64,000 bases of DNA from the NCBI GenBank assembly GCA_046330285.1, contig JAXLSX010000008.1:62001-126000 (forward strand), in the 5' to 3' direction. The stretch is from RHKX01 sp046330285 (GTDB lineage: Bacteria > Actinomycetota > Thermoleophilia > Solirubrobacterales > 70-9). Positions 42,100-50,296 of the stretch are shown in pieces. The position numbers and the translations under genes were made by a program. Positions within the stretch are counted from its first letter, which is position 1. Each line of letters starts with the position of its first letter. Below the pieces are notes generated by a model that was given only the letters and a program-made list of their open reading frames with translations, did no database searches and had not been told where the DNA came from.

Positions 42100-43413
42100 A
42101 TGCACGAGGCCCCTACCGATTGGCTCGACCACAGCGCCCGGACGCACCCGGGGACGGTCGCGCTGAGCGACGGGTCGGAGTCGCTCGACTACGCGGCGCT
42201 CCGCGAGCAGGCCGGTTCGGTCGCCGCGGCGCTCGCCGACGCCGGGGTCGGTGTCGGCGACCCGGTCGCGATCGACCTTCCGGCCGGTGTCCCGCACGCC
42301 GTCGCCCTCCACGGGGCGATCCTCGCCGGGGCGCTCGTCCAGTCGATGCCGCCGGCCGGGCGCGAGGGGGTCGACGTCGCGCCCGGTACCGCCTTCCTCG
42401 ACTCCGCCCTCGTCGAGCGGGCGCGGGGCAGGGGGGAGCAGTGGCCGACGTTCAGCCGCCATCCGGCGCTGCCGCTGACGCGCGTTCTCAGCAGCGGGAC
42501 GTCGGGCACTCCGAAGCCGGTCCTGCTGACCGCGGGCAACCATCTCTGGAGCGCGCTCGGGAGCGCACTCAACCTCGGGGTCGAGCGGGACGACCGCTGG
42601 CTCTGCTGCCTGCCGCTCAACCACGTCGGCGGCCTGACGATCCTGCTCCGCTCCGCGATCTATGGGACCGGCGCGGTGATCCATCCGGGGTTCGACCTCG
42701 ATCGCGTCGCGACCGCCTTCGAGTCCGGCGACGCGACGGTCGTATCGCTGGTTCCGACCCAGCTCGTCCGCCTCCTCGACGCCGGTGCCGCGGTCGAGGA
42801 ACCGCGACTGCTGCTGATCGGCGGCGGCCCCGTGTCGGCTGAGGTGCTCGAAGAGGCCCTCGGCCGCGGCGCCGTCGTCGTCCAGACCTACGGGCTGACC
42901 GAGGCCTGTTCGCAGGTCTGCACGCTCGGTCCCTCCGAGGCCGCCGCCAGGGTCGGCTCGGCCGGGCGGCCGTTGCCGGGAACCGACGTCCGCGTCGCCG
43001 GGGACGAGATCCTCGTCCGCGGCCCGACCGTCGCCCCGGCGGCGCTCGCCGACGACGGCTGGCTGCACACCGGCGACCTCGGCCGCCTCGACGACGAGGG
43101 TTATCTCTGGGTCGAGGGACGTCGCGACGACCTCATCGTCAGCGGCGGCGAGAACGTTCGCCCGGACCGGGTCGAAGCCGCGCTGCTGGCGCACCCCGGA
43201 GTCTCCGAGGTTGCGGTCGCCGGGCGCGACGACCGCGAGTGGGGGCAGGTCGTGACGGCCTTCGTCGTCACCGCCGCCGACGCCGGAAGCGAGGAGCTGA
43301 TCGCCCATGCCCGCTCGCGGCTCGCCCCCCACGAGGTGCCGAAGGCGATCGAGTTCGTTCCGGAGCTGCCGCGGACGGGTTCGGGCAAGGTCCTGCGCCG
43401 GCTCCTCGTCTAG
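42100..43413 (+). CDS. menE: o-Succinylbenzoate-CoA ligase
   Basis: Acyl-adenylate-forming enzyme that activates o-succinylbenzoate with ATP and CoA. The 437-residue ANL protein has the P-loop LSSGTSGTPKPVLLT, LPLNHVGGL, YGLTEACSQ, the TGDLG hinge region and the C-terminal catalytic Lys in PRTGSGKVLRR. It is short for the superfamily, which is normal for MenE. Context (divergent from menB) supports the substrate. Start MHEAPTDW at 42100; earlier in-frame starts overlap menB. Confidence 0.92.
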   Translation: MHEAPTDWLDHSARTHPGTVALSDGSESLDYAALREQAGSVAAALADAGVGVGDPVAIDLPAGVPHAVALHGAILAGALVQSMPPAGREGVDVAPGTAFLDSALVERARGRGEQWPTFSRHPALPLTRVLSSGTSGTPKPVLLTAGNHLWSALGSALNLGVERDDRWLCCLPLNHVGGLTILLRSAIYGTGAVIHPGFDLDRVATAFESGDATVVSLVPTQLVRLLDAGAAVEEPRLLLIGGGPVSAEVLEEALGRGAVVVQTYGLTEACSQVCTLGPSEAAARVGSAGRPLPGTDVRVAGDEILVRGPTVAPAALADDGWLHTGDLGRLDDEGYLWVEGRRDDLIVSGGENVRPDRVEAALLAHPGVSEVAVAGRDDREWGQVVTAFVVTAADAGSEELIAHARSRLAPHEVPKAIEFVPELPRTGSGKVLRRLLV

Positions 43414-43431
43414 ATGTGCGGTTCTGACGTG

Positions 43432-43437
43432 TAGGCT
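43432..43437 (+). promoter_or_regulatory. -10 box TAGGCT of ilvC
   Basis: Lies 60 bases before the ilvC ATG, so ilvC has a short leader; ACCGG and CCGGT (about 43448-43462) can form a small hairpin in it. Confidence 0.4.
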
Positions 43438-43496
43438 GCCGCGCCGGACCGGAACCGCCGGTGTACGAGAGAGCGAACGACGAACGGAAGGGCCAG

Positions 43497-44498
43497 ATGA
43501 GCCACGACAGCACGATGATCTACGAGGACGACGCGACACTCGAGCCGCTCGAGGGCAAGACGGTCGCGATCCTCGGCTACGGCTCGCAGGGACACGCCCA
43601 CGCGCTGAACCTGAAGGAGTCGGGCGTCGATGTCGTCGTCGGCCTTCGCGCTGATTCGTCCAGCCGCGCCGAGGCGGAGGCCGAGGGCCTCGAGGTCCTC
43701 GACGTGGCCGATGCCGCCAGCCGCGGCGACGTCGTGATGATCCTGCTCCCGGACGAGAAGCAGGCGGAGATCTGGGAGTCCGACATCGCCGACGGGATCG
43801 CTCCCGGCAACCTGCTCATGTTCGCCCACGGCTTCGCCGTCCACTTCGATCAGATCGCGCCGCCCCCCGGCGTCGACGTCGGCCTCGTCGCCCCGAAGGG
43901 CCCCGGCCACCTGGTCCGCCGCCAGTACCAGGAGGGACGCGGAGTCCCGTGCCTGATGGCGGTCCACGCCGACGAGACCGGCAACGCCCGCGACCTCGTC
44001 CTCGCCTACGCGAAGGGCATCGGCGGCACCCGTGCCGGCGTCATCGAGACCACGTTCAAGGACGAGGTCGAGACGGACCTCTTCGGCGAGCAGGCGGTCC
44101 TCTGCGGCGGCACGAGCGAGCTCGTCCAGGTGGGCTTCGAGACCCTCGTCGAGGCAGGCTACGACCCGCGCCTGGCCTACTTCGAGTGCCTGCACGAGCT
44201 GAAGCTGATCGTCGACCTCATGTACGAGAAGGGTCTGCAGGGCATGCGGCATTCGATCTCGAACACGGCCGAGTACGGCGACATGACTCGGGGGCCCCGG
44301 GTCATCACCGACGAGACCCGCGCTGCCATGCGCCAGATCCTCACCGAGATCCAGTCCGGCGACTTCGCCAAGGAGTGGATCGCCGAGAACCGCGCCGGCG
44401 GCGAGAACTTCGACCGGATGCGCAACGAGGCGAAGGGCAAGCAGATCGAGCAGGTCGGCGGCGACCTCCGGTCGATGATGCCCTGGATCGACGACTAG
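43497..44498 (+). CDS. ilvC: Ketol-acid reductoisomerase
   Basis: Isomerises and reduces acetolactate/acetohydroxybutyrate with NADPH and Mg2+. The 333-residue class I protein has the Rossmann motif ILGYGSQGHAHALNL, LAPKGPGH, the metal ligands in KDEVETDLFGEQAVLCGG and FECLHELKLIVDLMYEKG, and NTAEYGD. MSHDST at 43497 follows GGAAGG, a good ribosome-binding site; 12 further residues could be read from 43461. It stands alone, 80 bases after menE. Confidence 0.96.
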   Translation: MSHDSTMIYEDDATLEPLEGKTVAILGYGSQGHAHALNLKESGVDVVVGLRADSSSRAEAEAEGLEVLDVADAASRGDVVMILLPDEKQAEIWESDIADGIAPGNLLMFAHGFAVHFDQIAPPPGVDVGLVAPKGPGHLVRRQYQEGRGVPCLMAVHADETGNARDLVLAYAKGIGGTRAGVIETTFKDEVETDLFGEQAVLCGGTSELVQVGFETLVEAGYDPRLAYFECLHELKLIVDLMYEKGLQGMRHSISNTAEYGDMTRGPRVITDETRAAMRQILTEIQSGDFAKEWIAENRAGGENFDRMRNEAKGKQIEQVGGDLRSMMPWIDD

Positions 44499-44514
44499 AC
44501 GGGCCCCGCGCGGC

Positions 44515-44520
44515 TAGGCT
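44515..44520 (+). promoter_or_regulatory. -10 box TAGGCT
   Basis: TAGGCT ends seven bases before the ATG at 44528; no Shine-Dalgarno. Confidence 0.5.
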
Positions 44521-44527
44521 GCCCTCG

Positions 44528-45070
44528 ATGAGGGGTTTCGCGAAGACGCTGACGGCCGCGGTCGCCGTGCTCGCGGCGGCGTCGGCGCTCGCCGCGTGCG
44601 GTGGGTCGGACGAGACGTCGACCGTCACCGAGACGGTCTCGACGTCGACGACAACGCCGACCGAGGCGACGACGACCACGACGGAATCGACCTCGGAGGA
44701 CGGGACCAGCCAGCCCGATCAGACGGTCACGAAGCTCACCGGCTTCACCTCTCCGACGGGGAACATCGGCTGCTACATCGACCAGAAGAGCGTGCGCTGC
44801 GACATCGGCGACCGCGACTGGGAGCCGCCGAAGGCGCCGAGCAGTTGCAACCTCGACTACGGCCAGGGGATCGAGCTCCGGGCCGGTGGGGCGGCGGACT
44901 TCGTCTGCGCCGGCGACACCGCGCTCGGCGGCGGCGACGTCCTCGACTACGGCACCTCGATCGGCGCCGGGCTGCTGATCTGCGAGAGCGAGGAGAGCGG
45001 GATGACCTGTCGCGACACCGAGACGGGCCGCGGCTTCACGCTCTCCAAGCAGAGCTACAAGATCTTCTAG
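44528..45070 (+). CDS. Secreted lipoprotein with six-cysteine domain
   Basis: A 180-residue lipoprotein. Residues 1-24 are a signal peptide with the lipobox LAAC, followed by a Ser/Thr-rich spacer (about 25-70) probably lying in the cell wall. The folded domain begins LTGFTSPTGNIGC and contains six cysteines, CDIGDRDW, AGDTALGGGDVLDYG and a final GRGFTLSKQSYKIF. The pattern resembles small actinobacterial secreted domains of unknown function; three disulfides are likely. Function not known. A TAGGCT box seven bases before the ATG suggests a leaderless mRNA. Confidence 0.8.
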   Translation: MRGFAKTLTAAVAVLAAASALAACGGSDETSTVTETVSTSTTTPTEATTTTTESTSEDGTSQPDQTVTKLTGFTSPTGNIGCYIDQKSVRCDIGDRDWEPPKAPSSCNLDYGQGIELRAGGAADFVCAGDTALGGGDVLDYGTSIGAGLLICESEESGMTCRDTETGRGFTLSKQSYKIF

Positions 45071-45076
45071 GGCCGC

Positions 45077-45457
45077 TCAGGGCTGGAGGCCGTCGCGGCC
45101 GACGTAGCCGCCCGCGGCGCCGACCACGACGTAGGTGGCGTCCGCTTCGCCGACGTTCCTGACCTTGCGATGAACGGGTGCCGCGACCCGCGCCAGCCCG
45201 CCGGGGCCGAGTTCGTGCGTCGTGCCGTCGTTGAAGCCGATCTCGATCGTCCCGTCGAGGACGATGTAGAGCTCCTCCTGCTTCTCGTGCAGGTGGTAGC
45301 CGGTGTCGTAGCCGGGTGGGATCACGATCCCGTTGACACCGAACTCCTCGACTCCGAGTTCGCGGCGGATCTTCCGGAATCCCGGGCCCTCCCCGAGGGC
45401 GTCGAGAGTGGCGACGGACCAGCCGTCCCCACTCTCGATCGCGCCCTGCGAGGTCAT
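45077..45457 (-). CDS. Cupin domain protein, 126 aa
   Basis: A single small beta-barrel. Cupin motif 1 is GYHLHEKQEELYIVLDG with both His and the Glu; motif 2 is the weaker LGPGGLARVAAPVHRKV with its His. Metal binding is therefore likely. Such stand-alone cupins range from isomerases to sensors; the sequence gives no substrate. The ATG lies two bases after the DUF4389 gene stop, so the two form an operon. Confidence 0.83.
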   Translation of the reverse strand: MTSQGAIESGDGWSVATLDALGEGPGFRKIRRELGVEEFGVNGIVIPPGYDTGYHLHEKQEELYIVLDGTIEIGFNDGTTHELGPGGLARVAAPVHRKVRNVGEADATYVVVGAAGGYVGRDGLQP

Positions 45458-45459
45458 CC

Positions 45460-46155
45460 TCAGCTCTCCGCCGGCGGGGCCGGGGGTGCCGGAGGCTCGG
45501 CCGGTGCCGTCTCCGCCGGCAGCGGCGCCTCGTTGACCGGCAGTTGGGCCGGGCCCGGCAACGACGGTGCATCGGCCGGGAACGTCTGCGGCGGCAGGTC
45601 GAGCAGCCGCGGATGGATCTCGGTCAGCATCAGCAAGAAGGCGCCGGCCCTCGTCGAGTAGGCCAGCGACATCCGCAGCGCGTCGTGCATCGTCGCCGAC
45701 TGCTTCCCGGTGAAGAGCACCCGCCACCAGGTGACGAACGCCGCCCCCTGGAAGACGAACGAGAGCCCGTAGAGGATCAGCTGCTGCGGAAAGCTCAGCA
45801 GCAGCTTGAAGAACGTGTGCGCCCGCCTGTACTCGGTCTGCTGCGGCGCCACCTCGACCCGGACCGGATAGTCGTCGCGGTCGGGCATGAACGGCGGCCA
45901 CTCGTCGGTGATCAGCAGCACCCAGCCGCCGATCTGTGCGCTCAGCTTCACGTAGCCGGCCACGAAGTCGTAGAGCCCCTGCGGGTAGCGCTTCGTGAAC
46001 AGCATCGCGAACCACGCGCAGATCGCGGCGAGGAACGCCACGATCCCGTAGAGCGAAAGCCAGATGTACCAGGGGATCGCGACGATCAACCGGAAGAACA
46101 CCGTCAGGCGGTTCCGGGGTTCGGCGTAATCCGCCTCGAAGCGGATCGGATTCAT
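45460..46155 (-). CDS. DUF4389 family membrane protein
   Basis: A 231-residue protein starting MNPIRFEADYAEPRNRLTVFFRLIVAIP, the typical opening of DUF4389 proteins. Two helices near residues 20-52, a conserved FTKRYPQGLYDFVAGY turn, two more helices (about 105-140), and a Pro/Ala-rich cytosolic tail from about 190. Function of the family unknown. AAGGAGGG nine bases before the ATG and a TATATT -10 box (46193-46198, minus strand) support the start and a 30-base leader. Confidence 0.85.
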   Translation of the reverse strand: MNPIRFEADYAEPRNRLTVFFRLIVAIPWYIWLSLYGIVAFLAAICAWFAMLFTKRYPQGLYDFVAGYVKLSAQIGGWVLLITDEWPPFMPDRDDYPVRVEVAPQQTEYRRAHTFFKLLLSFPQQLILYGLSFVFQGAAFVTWWRVLFTGKQSATMHDALRMSLAYSTRAGAFLLMLTEIHPRLLDLPPQTFPADAPSLPGPAQLPVNEAPLPAETAPAEPPAPPAPPAES

Positions 46156-46305
46156 GGTTGTTGCTCCCTCCTTAGCTGTACCTGCGGGCCGCAATATATG
46201 GCCGGCGGCGGATCGGTCGCCCGTCATGGCGACCGCGTAACCTGTCCGGCCCCGAACGCCGACACGGCGCGGCGCGAACCCCCCAGATACGAACCGAGGA
46301 GCCCG

Positions 46306-47490
46306 GTGGCCGACATCTATCCGAAGCAGTACCTGATGACCGCGGGCCCGACGCCGCTTCCGCCGGCCGTCTCGCAGGTGATGGCCGAGCCGATCCTCTA
46401 CCACCGCGCCCCGGCCTTCGTCGAGATCTACGAGAGCGTCCTCGAGCGGCTCCCGAAGGTCTTCCGAACCGAGAACGACGTCCTCTGCTTCGCCTCCACC
46501 GGCTCCGGCGGCCTCGAGTCGGCCGTCGCCAACCTGACCCGGCCGGGCGAGCCCGCGCTGGTCGCCTCCTGCGGCAAGTTCGGGGAGCGCTGGGCCGAGC
46601 TCTGCGAGGCCTTCGGCGCCGACCTCGAGCACCTCGAGTTCGAGTGGGGCGAGAAGGTCGACCCGGAGCGGGTCGACGCGGCCCTCGCCGGGATGGAGCA
46701 CAAGCCCAAGGTCGTCTTCACGACGCAGTCGGAGACCTCGACCGGCGTCCTCAACGACATCGCCGCCCTCGCCGAGGTCGCTCGCAGTCACGACGCCATG
46801 TTGTGCGTCGACGCCGTCTCCGGCCTCGGCGCCGCCGAGCTGAAGCAGGACGAGTGGGGGGTGGACGTTGTCGTCTCGGGCTCGCAGAAGTCGCTGATGT
46901 GCCCGCCCGGCCTCGGTTTCGCCTCGGTCTCGCAGAAGGCGCTGGACCACGCCGCCGCCGGACCCGGCGGCCGCTACTACTTCGACTGGAACAAGACGGC
47001 GTCGGGCCAGCGCAAGTCGCCGCCGGATTCGCCGTTCACCACCGCGGTGACGCTGTTCCGGGCTCTCGACGTCGCCCTCACCCAGATCTTCGACGAGGGA
47101 ATCGACGAGGTCTTCGAGCGCCACGCCGTTCTCGCCCGCGGCGCCCGCGCCGGGATCGCGGGCCTCGGGCTCGAGCGCTTCGGTCCCGACGATCCCGACG
47201 CCAACGTGGTCACCGCGGCGCTGCTTCCGGAGGGGATCGACGGCGCCGCCGTGCCGAAGACGATGCGCGATCGCTACGGGGTCACCGCCGCCGGCGGCCA
47301 GGGACACCTGAAGGGCAAGATCGTCCGGATCGCCCACTGCGGCTATTACGGCGCCTTCGACATCGTGATCGCGCTCACCGCCCTCGAGATGGCGCTCCGG
47401 GACTGCGGGCACGAGGTCGAGCCCGGCGCCGGCGTGGCCGCCGCCCAGAGAGTCTTCAGCGAGGCCGGATCCCCGGCTCCGGTCGGCTGA
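46306..47490 (+). CDS. Class V aminotransferase (serine/alanine-glyoxylate type), probable serine pathway enzyme
   Basis: A PLP enzyme of 394 residues: YLMTAGPTPLPPAVSQVM, YHRAPAF, FASTGSGGLESAVANL, the CVDAVSGLG aspartate, and the PLP lysine in SGSQKSLMCPPGL. Family members are Ser-pyruvate or Ala-glyoxylate aminotransferases, and in several lineages they act as phosphoserine aminotransferase. Because serA follows after 53 bases and no serC is present here, I infer that it converts 3-phosphohydroxypyruvate to phosphoserine. GTG start with GAGGAG five bases upstream; a TAACCT box at 46238-46243. Confidence 0.85.
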   Translation: MADIYPKQYLMTAGPTPLPPAVSQVMAEPILYHRAPAFVEIYESVLERLPKVFRTENDVLCFASTGSGGLESAVANLTRPGEPALVASCGKFGERWAELCEAFGADLEHLEFEWGEKVDPERVDAALAGMEHKPKVVFTTQSETSTGVLNDIAALAEVARSHDAMLCVDAVSGLGAAELKQDEWGVDVVVSGSQKSLMCPPGLGFASVSQKALDHAAAGPGGRYYFDWNKTASGQRKSPPDSPFTTAVTLFRALDVALTQIFDEGIDEVFERHAVLARGARAGIAGLGLERFGPDDPDANVVTAALLPEGIDGAAVPKTMRDRYGVTAAGGQGHLKGKIVRIAHCGYYGAFDIVIALTALEMALRDCGHEVEPGAGVAAAQRVFSEAGSPAPVG

Positions 47491-47543
47491 TCCGCAGCGC
47501 CGACATCACCCCCGAAACCGCAGTTCGCAGGTAGGAGAAGCCG

Positions 47544-49133
47544 ATGAGTGAGAGGCCGAAGGTCCTCGTCAAGGAGAAGATCGCCGAGGCCGGAGTCGAC
47601 CTGCTCCGCGAGCGGTTCGACGTCGAGGTCGGGACCGACTGGCCCGACGGCGAGCTCGAGAGCCGGATCGGAGAGTTCGACGCGATCCTGATCCGGTCCG
47701 CGACGAAGATGACCCCGGAGCTGATCGGGGCCGCCACCAACCTGCGGGCGATCGGCCGGGCCGGCACCGGCGTCGACAACGTCGACATCGAGGCCGCGAC
47801 CAAGCGCGGCATCATCGTCGCCAACGCGCCCGAATCGAACTCCGTCGCCGCCGCCGAGCACACGCTCGCCCTGGCGCTGGCCCTGTTCCGCAACGTCCCG
47901 CAGGCCCACGCGACTCTCGCCCAGGGGGAGTGGGCGCGCTCGCGGTTCGGCGGCAACGAGCTCTACGGCAAGACGCTCGGCGTCATCGGGTTCGGCCGGA
48001 TCGGCCAGCTCGTCGCCCGTCGCGCCCTCGCCTTCGACATGGAGGTCGTCGCCTTCGACAAGTTCGTCTCGGCGGAGCGATTCCGCGAGCTCGGAGCCGA
48101 GGGGGTCGACATCGACGAGCTCTACGGGCGCGCCGACCTGATCACGATCCACCTGCCGAAGACGCCGGAGACGATCAACTGGATCGATGCCGAGGCGCTG
48201 GCGAAGATGAAGGACGGCGTCCGGATCGTCAACTGCGCCCGCGGCGAGCTGATCGACCTCGACGCCCTCGAGGCGGCGCTCGACTCCGGCAAGGTCGCAG
48301 GCGCGGCGCTCGACGTCTTCCCGGCGGAGCCGATGACCGAGCACCCGCTGTTCGGTCGCGACGACGTCGTCGTCACCCCCCATCTCGGGGCCTCGACCGC
48401 GGAGGCGCAGGACCGTGCCGGCATCGTCACCGCCGAGCAGGTCTCGGCGGCGCTGACCGGCGGCGTCGTCACGAACGCCGTCAACATCACCTCCGTCCGC
48501 CCGGAGACGATGGAGGCGCTCGCGCCCTTCGTCCCGCTCTGCGAGAAGCTCGGACGCCTCGCCCAGGGGCTCGGCAACGGCTCGGTCGATCGGGTCGAGG
48601 TCGAGGTCCGGGGGCGCCTGGCCGAGCACGACACCCGCCTGCTCGGGATCTCGACCCTCGTCGGGATCCTCTCCGGCCACACCGAGGAGCCGGTCAATCT
48701 GGTCAACGCGCCGACCGTCGCCGAGGACCGCGGCATCGACCTCGTCGAGACCACCGACACGATCTCGCCCGACTTCACGGAGCTGATCACGGTCAGGATC
48801 GACTCCGGCGGTGAGACCGTCGAGGTCGCCGGCACCGGGGTCGGACCGCGCAACGATCCCTATCTCGTCCGCGCCTGGGGCCAGGACTTCTACCTGCCCT
48901 TCGCCGATCACATCGCCGTCTTCCGCTACGACGACAAGCCCGGGATGATCGGCCTCGTCGGCTCGACGTTCGGCGAGCACGGGGCGAACATCGTCTCCGC
49001 TGCGGTCGGCGCCGAGAGCGATGCCCCGGAGGCGGTCATGGCGCTGACGACGGACGCGCCGGTTCCACCCGAGGTCGTCGAGGAGATCGCCGGCCGCGAC
49101 GATTTCCATCGCGGGAAGGCCGTGGACTTCTAG
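47544..49133 (+). CDS. serA: D-3-phosphoglycerate dehydrogenase
   Basis: First enzyme of serine synthesis. The 529-residue long-form protein has the substrate domain, the NAD motif LGVIGFGRIGQLVARRA, the catalytic Arg in NCARGELID, Glu in the AEPMTEHPLF region and His in TPHLGASTAEAQ. The C-terminal part holds the intervening ASB domain and an ACT domain (IAVFRYDDKPGMIGLVGSTFGEHGANIVSAAVG) that usually binds serine for feedback. TAGGAG gives the ribosome-binding site. Its TAG stop forms the start of the next gene's -10 box. Confidence 0.95.
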   Translation: MSERPKVLVKEKIAEAGVDLLRERFDVEVGTDWPDGELESRIGEFDAILIRSATKMTPELIGAATNLRAIGRAGTGVDNVDIEAATKRGIIVANAPESNSVAAAEHTLALALALFRNVPQAHATLAQGEWARSRFGGNELYGKTLGVIGFGRIGQLVARRALAFDMEVVAFDKFVSAERFRELGAEGVDIDELYGRADLITIHLPKTPETINWIDAEALAKMKDGVRIVNCARGELIDLDALEAALDSGKVAGAALDVFPAEPMTEHPLFGRDDVVVTPHLGASTAEAQDRAGIVTAEQVSAALTGGVVTNAVNITSVRPETMEALAPFVPLCEKLGRLAQGLGNGSVDRVEVEVRGRLAEHDTRLLGISTLVGILSGHTEEPVNLVNAPTVAEDRGIDLVETTDTISPDFTELITVRIDSGGETVEVAGTGVGPRNDPYLVRAWGQDFYLPFADHIAVFRYDDKPGMIGLVGSTFGEHGANIVSAAVGAESDAPEAVMALTTDAPVPPEVVEEIAGRDDFHRGKAVDF

Positions 49134-49136
49134 GAT
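49131..49136 (+). promoter_or_regulatory. -10 box TAGGAT overlapping the serA stop codon
   Basis: TAGGAT ends six bases before the ATG at 49143; its TAG is the serA stop. Confidence 0.5.
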
Positions 49137-49142
49137 CGCGGC

Positions 49143-50174
49143 ATGCGCGCCGTCTTCATCAGCCGCCACGGCGGCCCCGAGGTGCTCGAAGTCCGCGAGC
49201 GGCGCGACCCGCAGGTCGCTCCCGGCGAAGTCCGGATCGAGGTCCGCGCCGCCGGCATCAACTTCGCCGACCTGCTCGCTCGCACCGGCATGTACCCGGA
49301 CGCGCCGAGCACGCCGTGCGTCGTCGGCTACGAGGTAGCCGGCGTCGTCGACAAGGTCGGGGACGGGGTCGATTCGATCGCCGTCGGCGATCGGGTCATG
49401 GCCGCGACCCGCTTCGGCGGTCACGCCGAGCTCTGCACGGTCCCGGTCCGCGACGTGATCCCGTTGCCCGAGCAGCTCAGCTTCGAGCAGGGGGCCGCTG
49501 TTCCGGTCAACTACGGCACGGCGTACGCGGGGCTGGTCCTGATGGGCGGGCTCCGCGAGGGCGACCGGGTGCTGATCCACGCCGCGGCGGGTGGCGTCGG
49601 CCTGGCGGCGGTCCAGATCGCGAAGGCGCGCGGGGCGGAGGTGTTCGGAACGGCTTCGGCCTCCAAGCACGAGGCGATCCGCGCGCACGGTGTCGACCAC
49701 GCGATCGACTATCGGACCACCGACTTCGAGGACGCGGTGGCCCGCCTCACCGCCGGCGACGGCATCGACATCGCCTTCGACGCGATCGGTCCCTCGAGCT
49801 TCCGCAAGGACTACCGGCTGCTCCGGCCCGGCGGCAGGCTCGTCTGTTACGGCCTCAGCGAGGTCCAGACCGGTGAGGGACGCAACATCCGCGGCGCCCT
49901 GAAGAGCCTCGCCGCGATGACGACGGCGACGATGCCCTGGTGGAAGAGTCTCGCGATCATGAACGAGAACAAGGGTGTCTTCGGCCTCAACATGCTCCAC
50001 TGGTGGGACCGGGAGGGGAGCCTCGACCGGGTTGTCCAGCCCCTCGTCGACGACCTCTCATCGGGACAGATCGAGCCGGTCGTGGCCGCCGCGTTCCCCT
50101 TCGATCAGGCCGCCGAGGCACACAGCTTCATCCACGAGCGCAAGAACATCGGCAAGGTCGTTCTCGTCCCCTGA
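49143..50174 (+). CDS. Medium-chain dehydrogenase/reductase, quinone oxidoreductase-like
   Basis: A 343-residue MDR protein. GroES-like N-terminal domain (VRAAGINFADLLARTGMYP, VVGYEVAGVVDKVG, VGDRVMA) followed by the Rossmann domain with HAAAGGVGLAAVQIAKARG for NADPH. The catalytic-zinc cysteine and the structural zinc lobe of alcohol dehydrogenases are absent, as in zeta-crystallin or VAT-1-type quinone/enone reductases. Physiological substrate unknown. Not obviously linked to serA. Confidence 0.87.
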   Translation: MRAVFISRHGGPEVLEVRERRDPQVAPGEVRIEVRAAGINFADLLARTGMYPDAPSTPCVVGYEVAGVVDKVGDGVDSIAVGDRVMAATRFGGHAELCTVPVRDVIPLPEQLSFEQGAAVPVNYGTAYAGLVLMGGLREGDRVLIHAAAGGVGLAAVQIAKARGAEVFGTASASKHEAIRAHGVDHAIDYRTTDFEDAVARLTAGDGIDIAFDAIGPSSFRKDYRLLRPGGRLVCYGLSEVQTGEGRNIRGALKSLAAMTTATMPWWKSLAIMNENKGVFGLNMLHWWDREGSLDRVVQPLVDDLSSGQIEPVVAAAFPFDQAAEAHSFIHERKNIGKVVLVP

Positions 50175-50254
50175 CCGGTACGGCCCGGCGGTTCGTAGGC
50201 GGCGGCGCGGGTCCTGTCGCCGGACAGCCCCACGGGTGCTGACGCACGCCGCGG

Positions 50255-50272
50255 GGCGCCCCCTCCGGCGCC
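50255..50272. terminator. Terminator-like hairpin between convergent genes
   Basis: GGCGCC (50255-50260), CCCTCC loop, GGCGCC (50267-50272). Lies between the MDR gene and the convergent permease gene. Confidence 0.45.
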
Positions 50273-50296
50273 ACCCGCGCCTCGTCTGGACTGCGC

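Noticed and set aside
47346..50000. 884-codon antisense frame over serA and the MDR gene
   Set aside because: Covers two clear sense genes and shows only low-complexity acidic/basic sequence.
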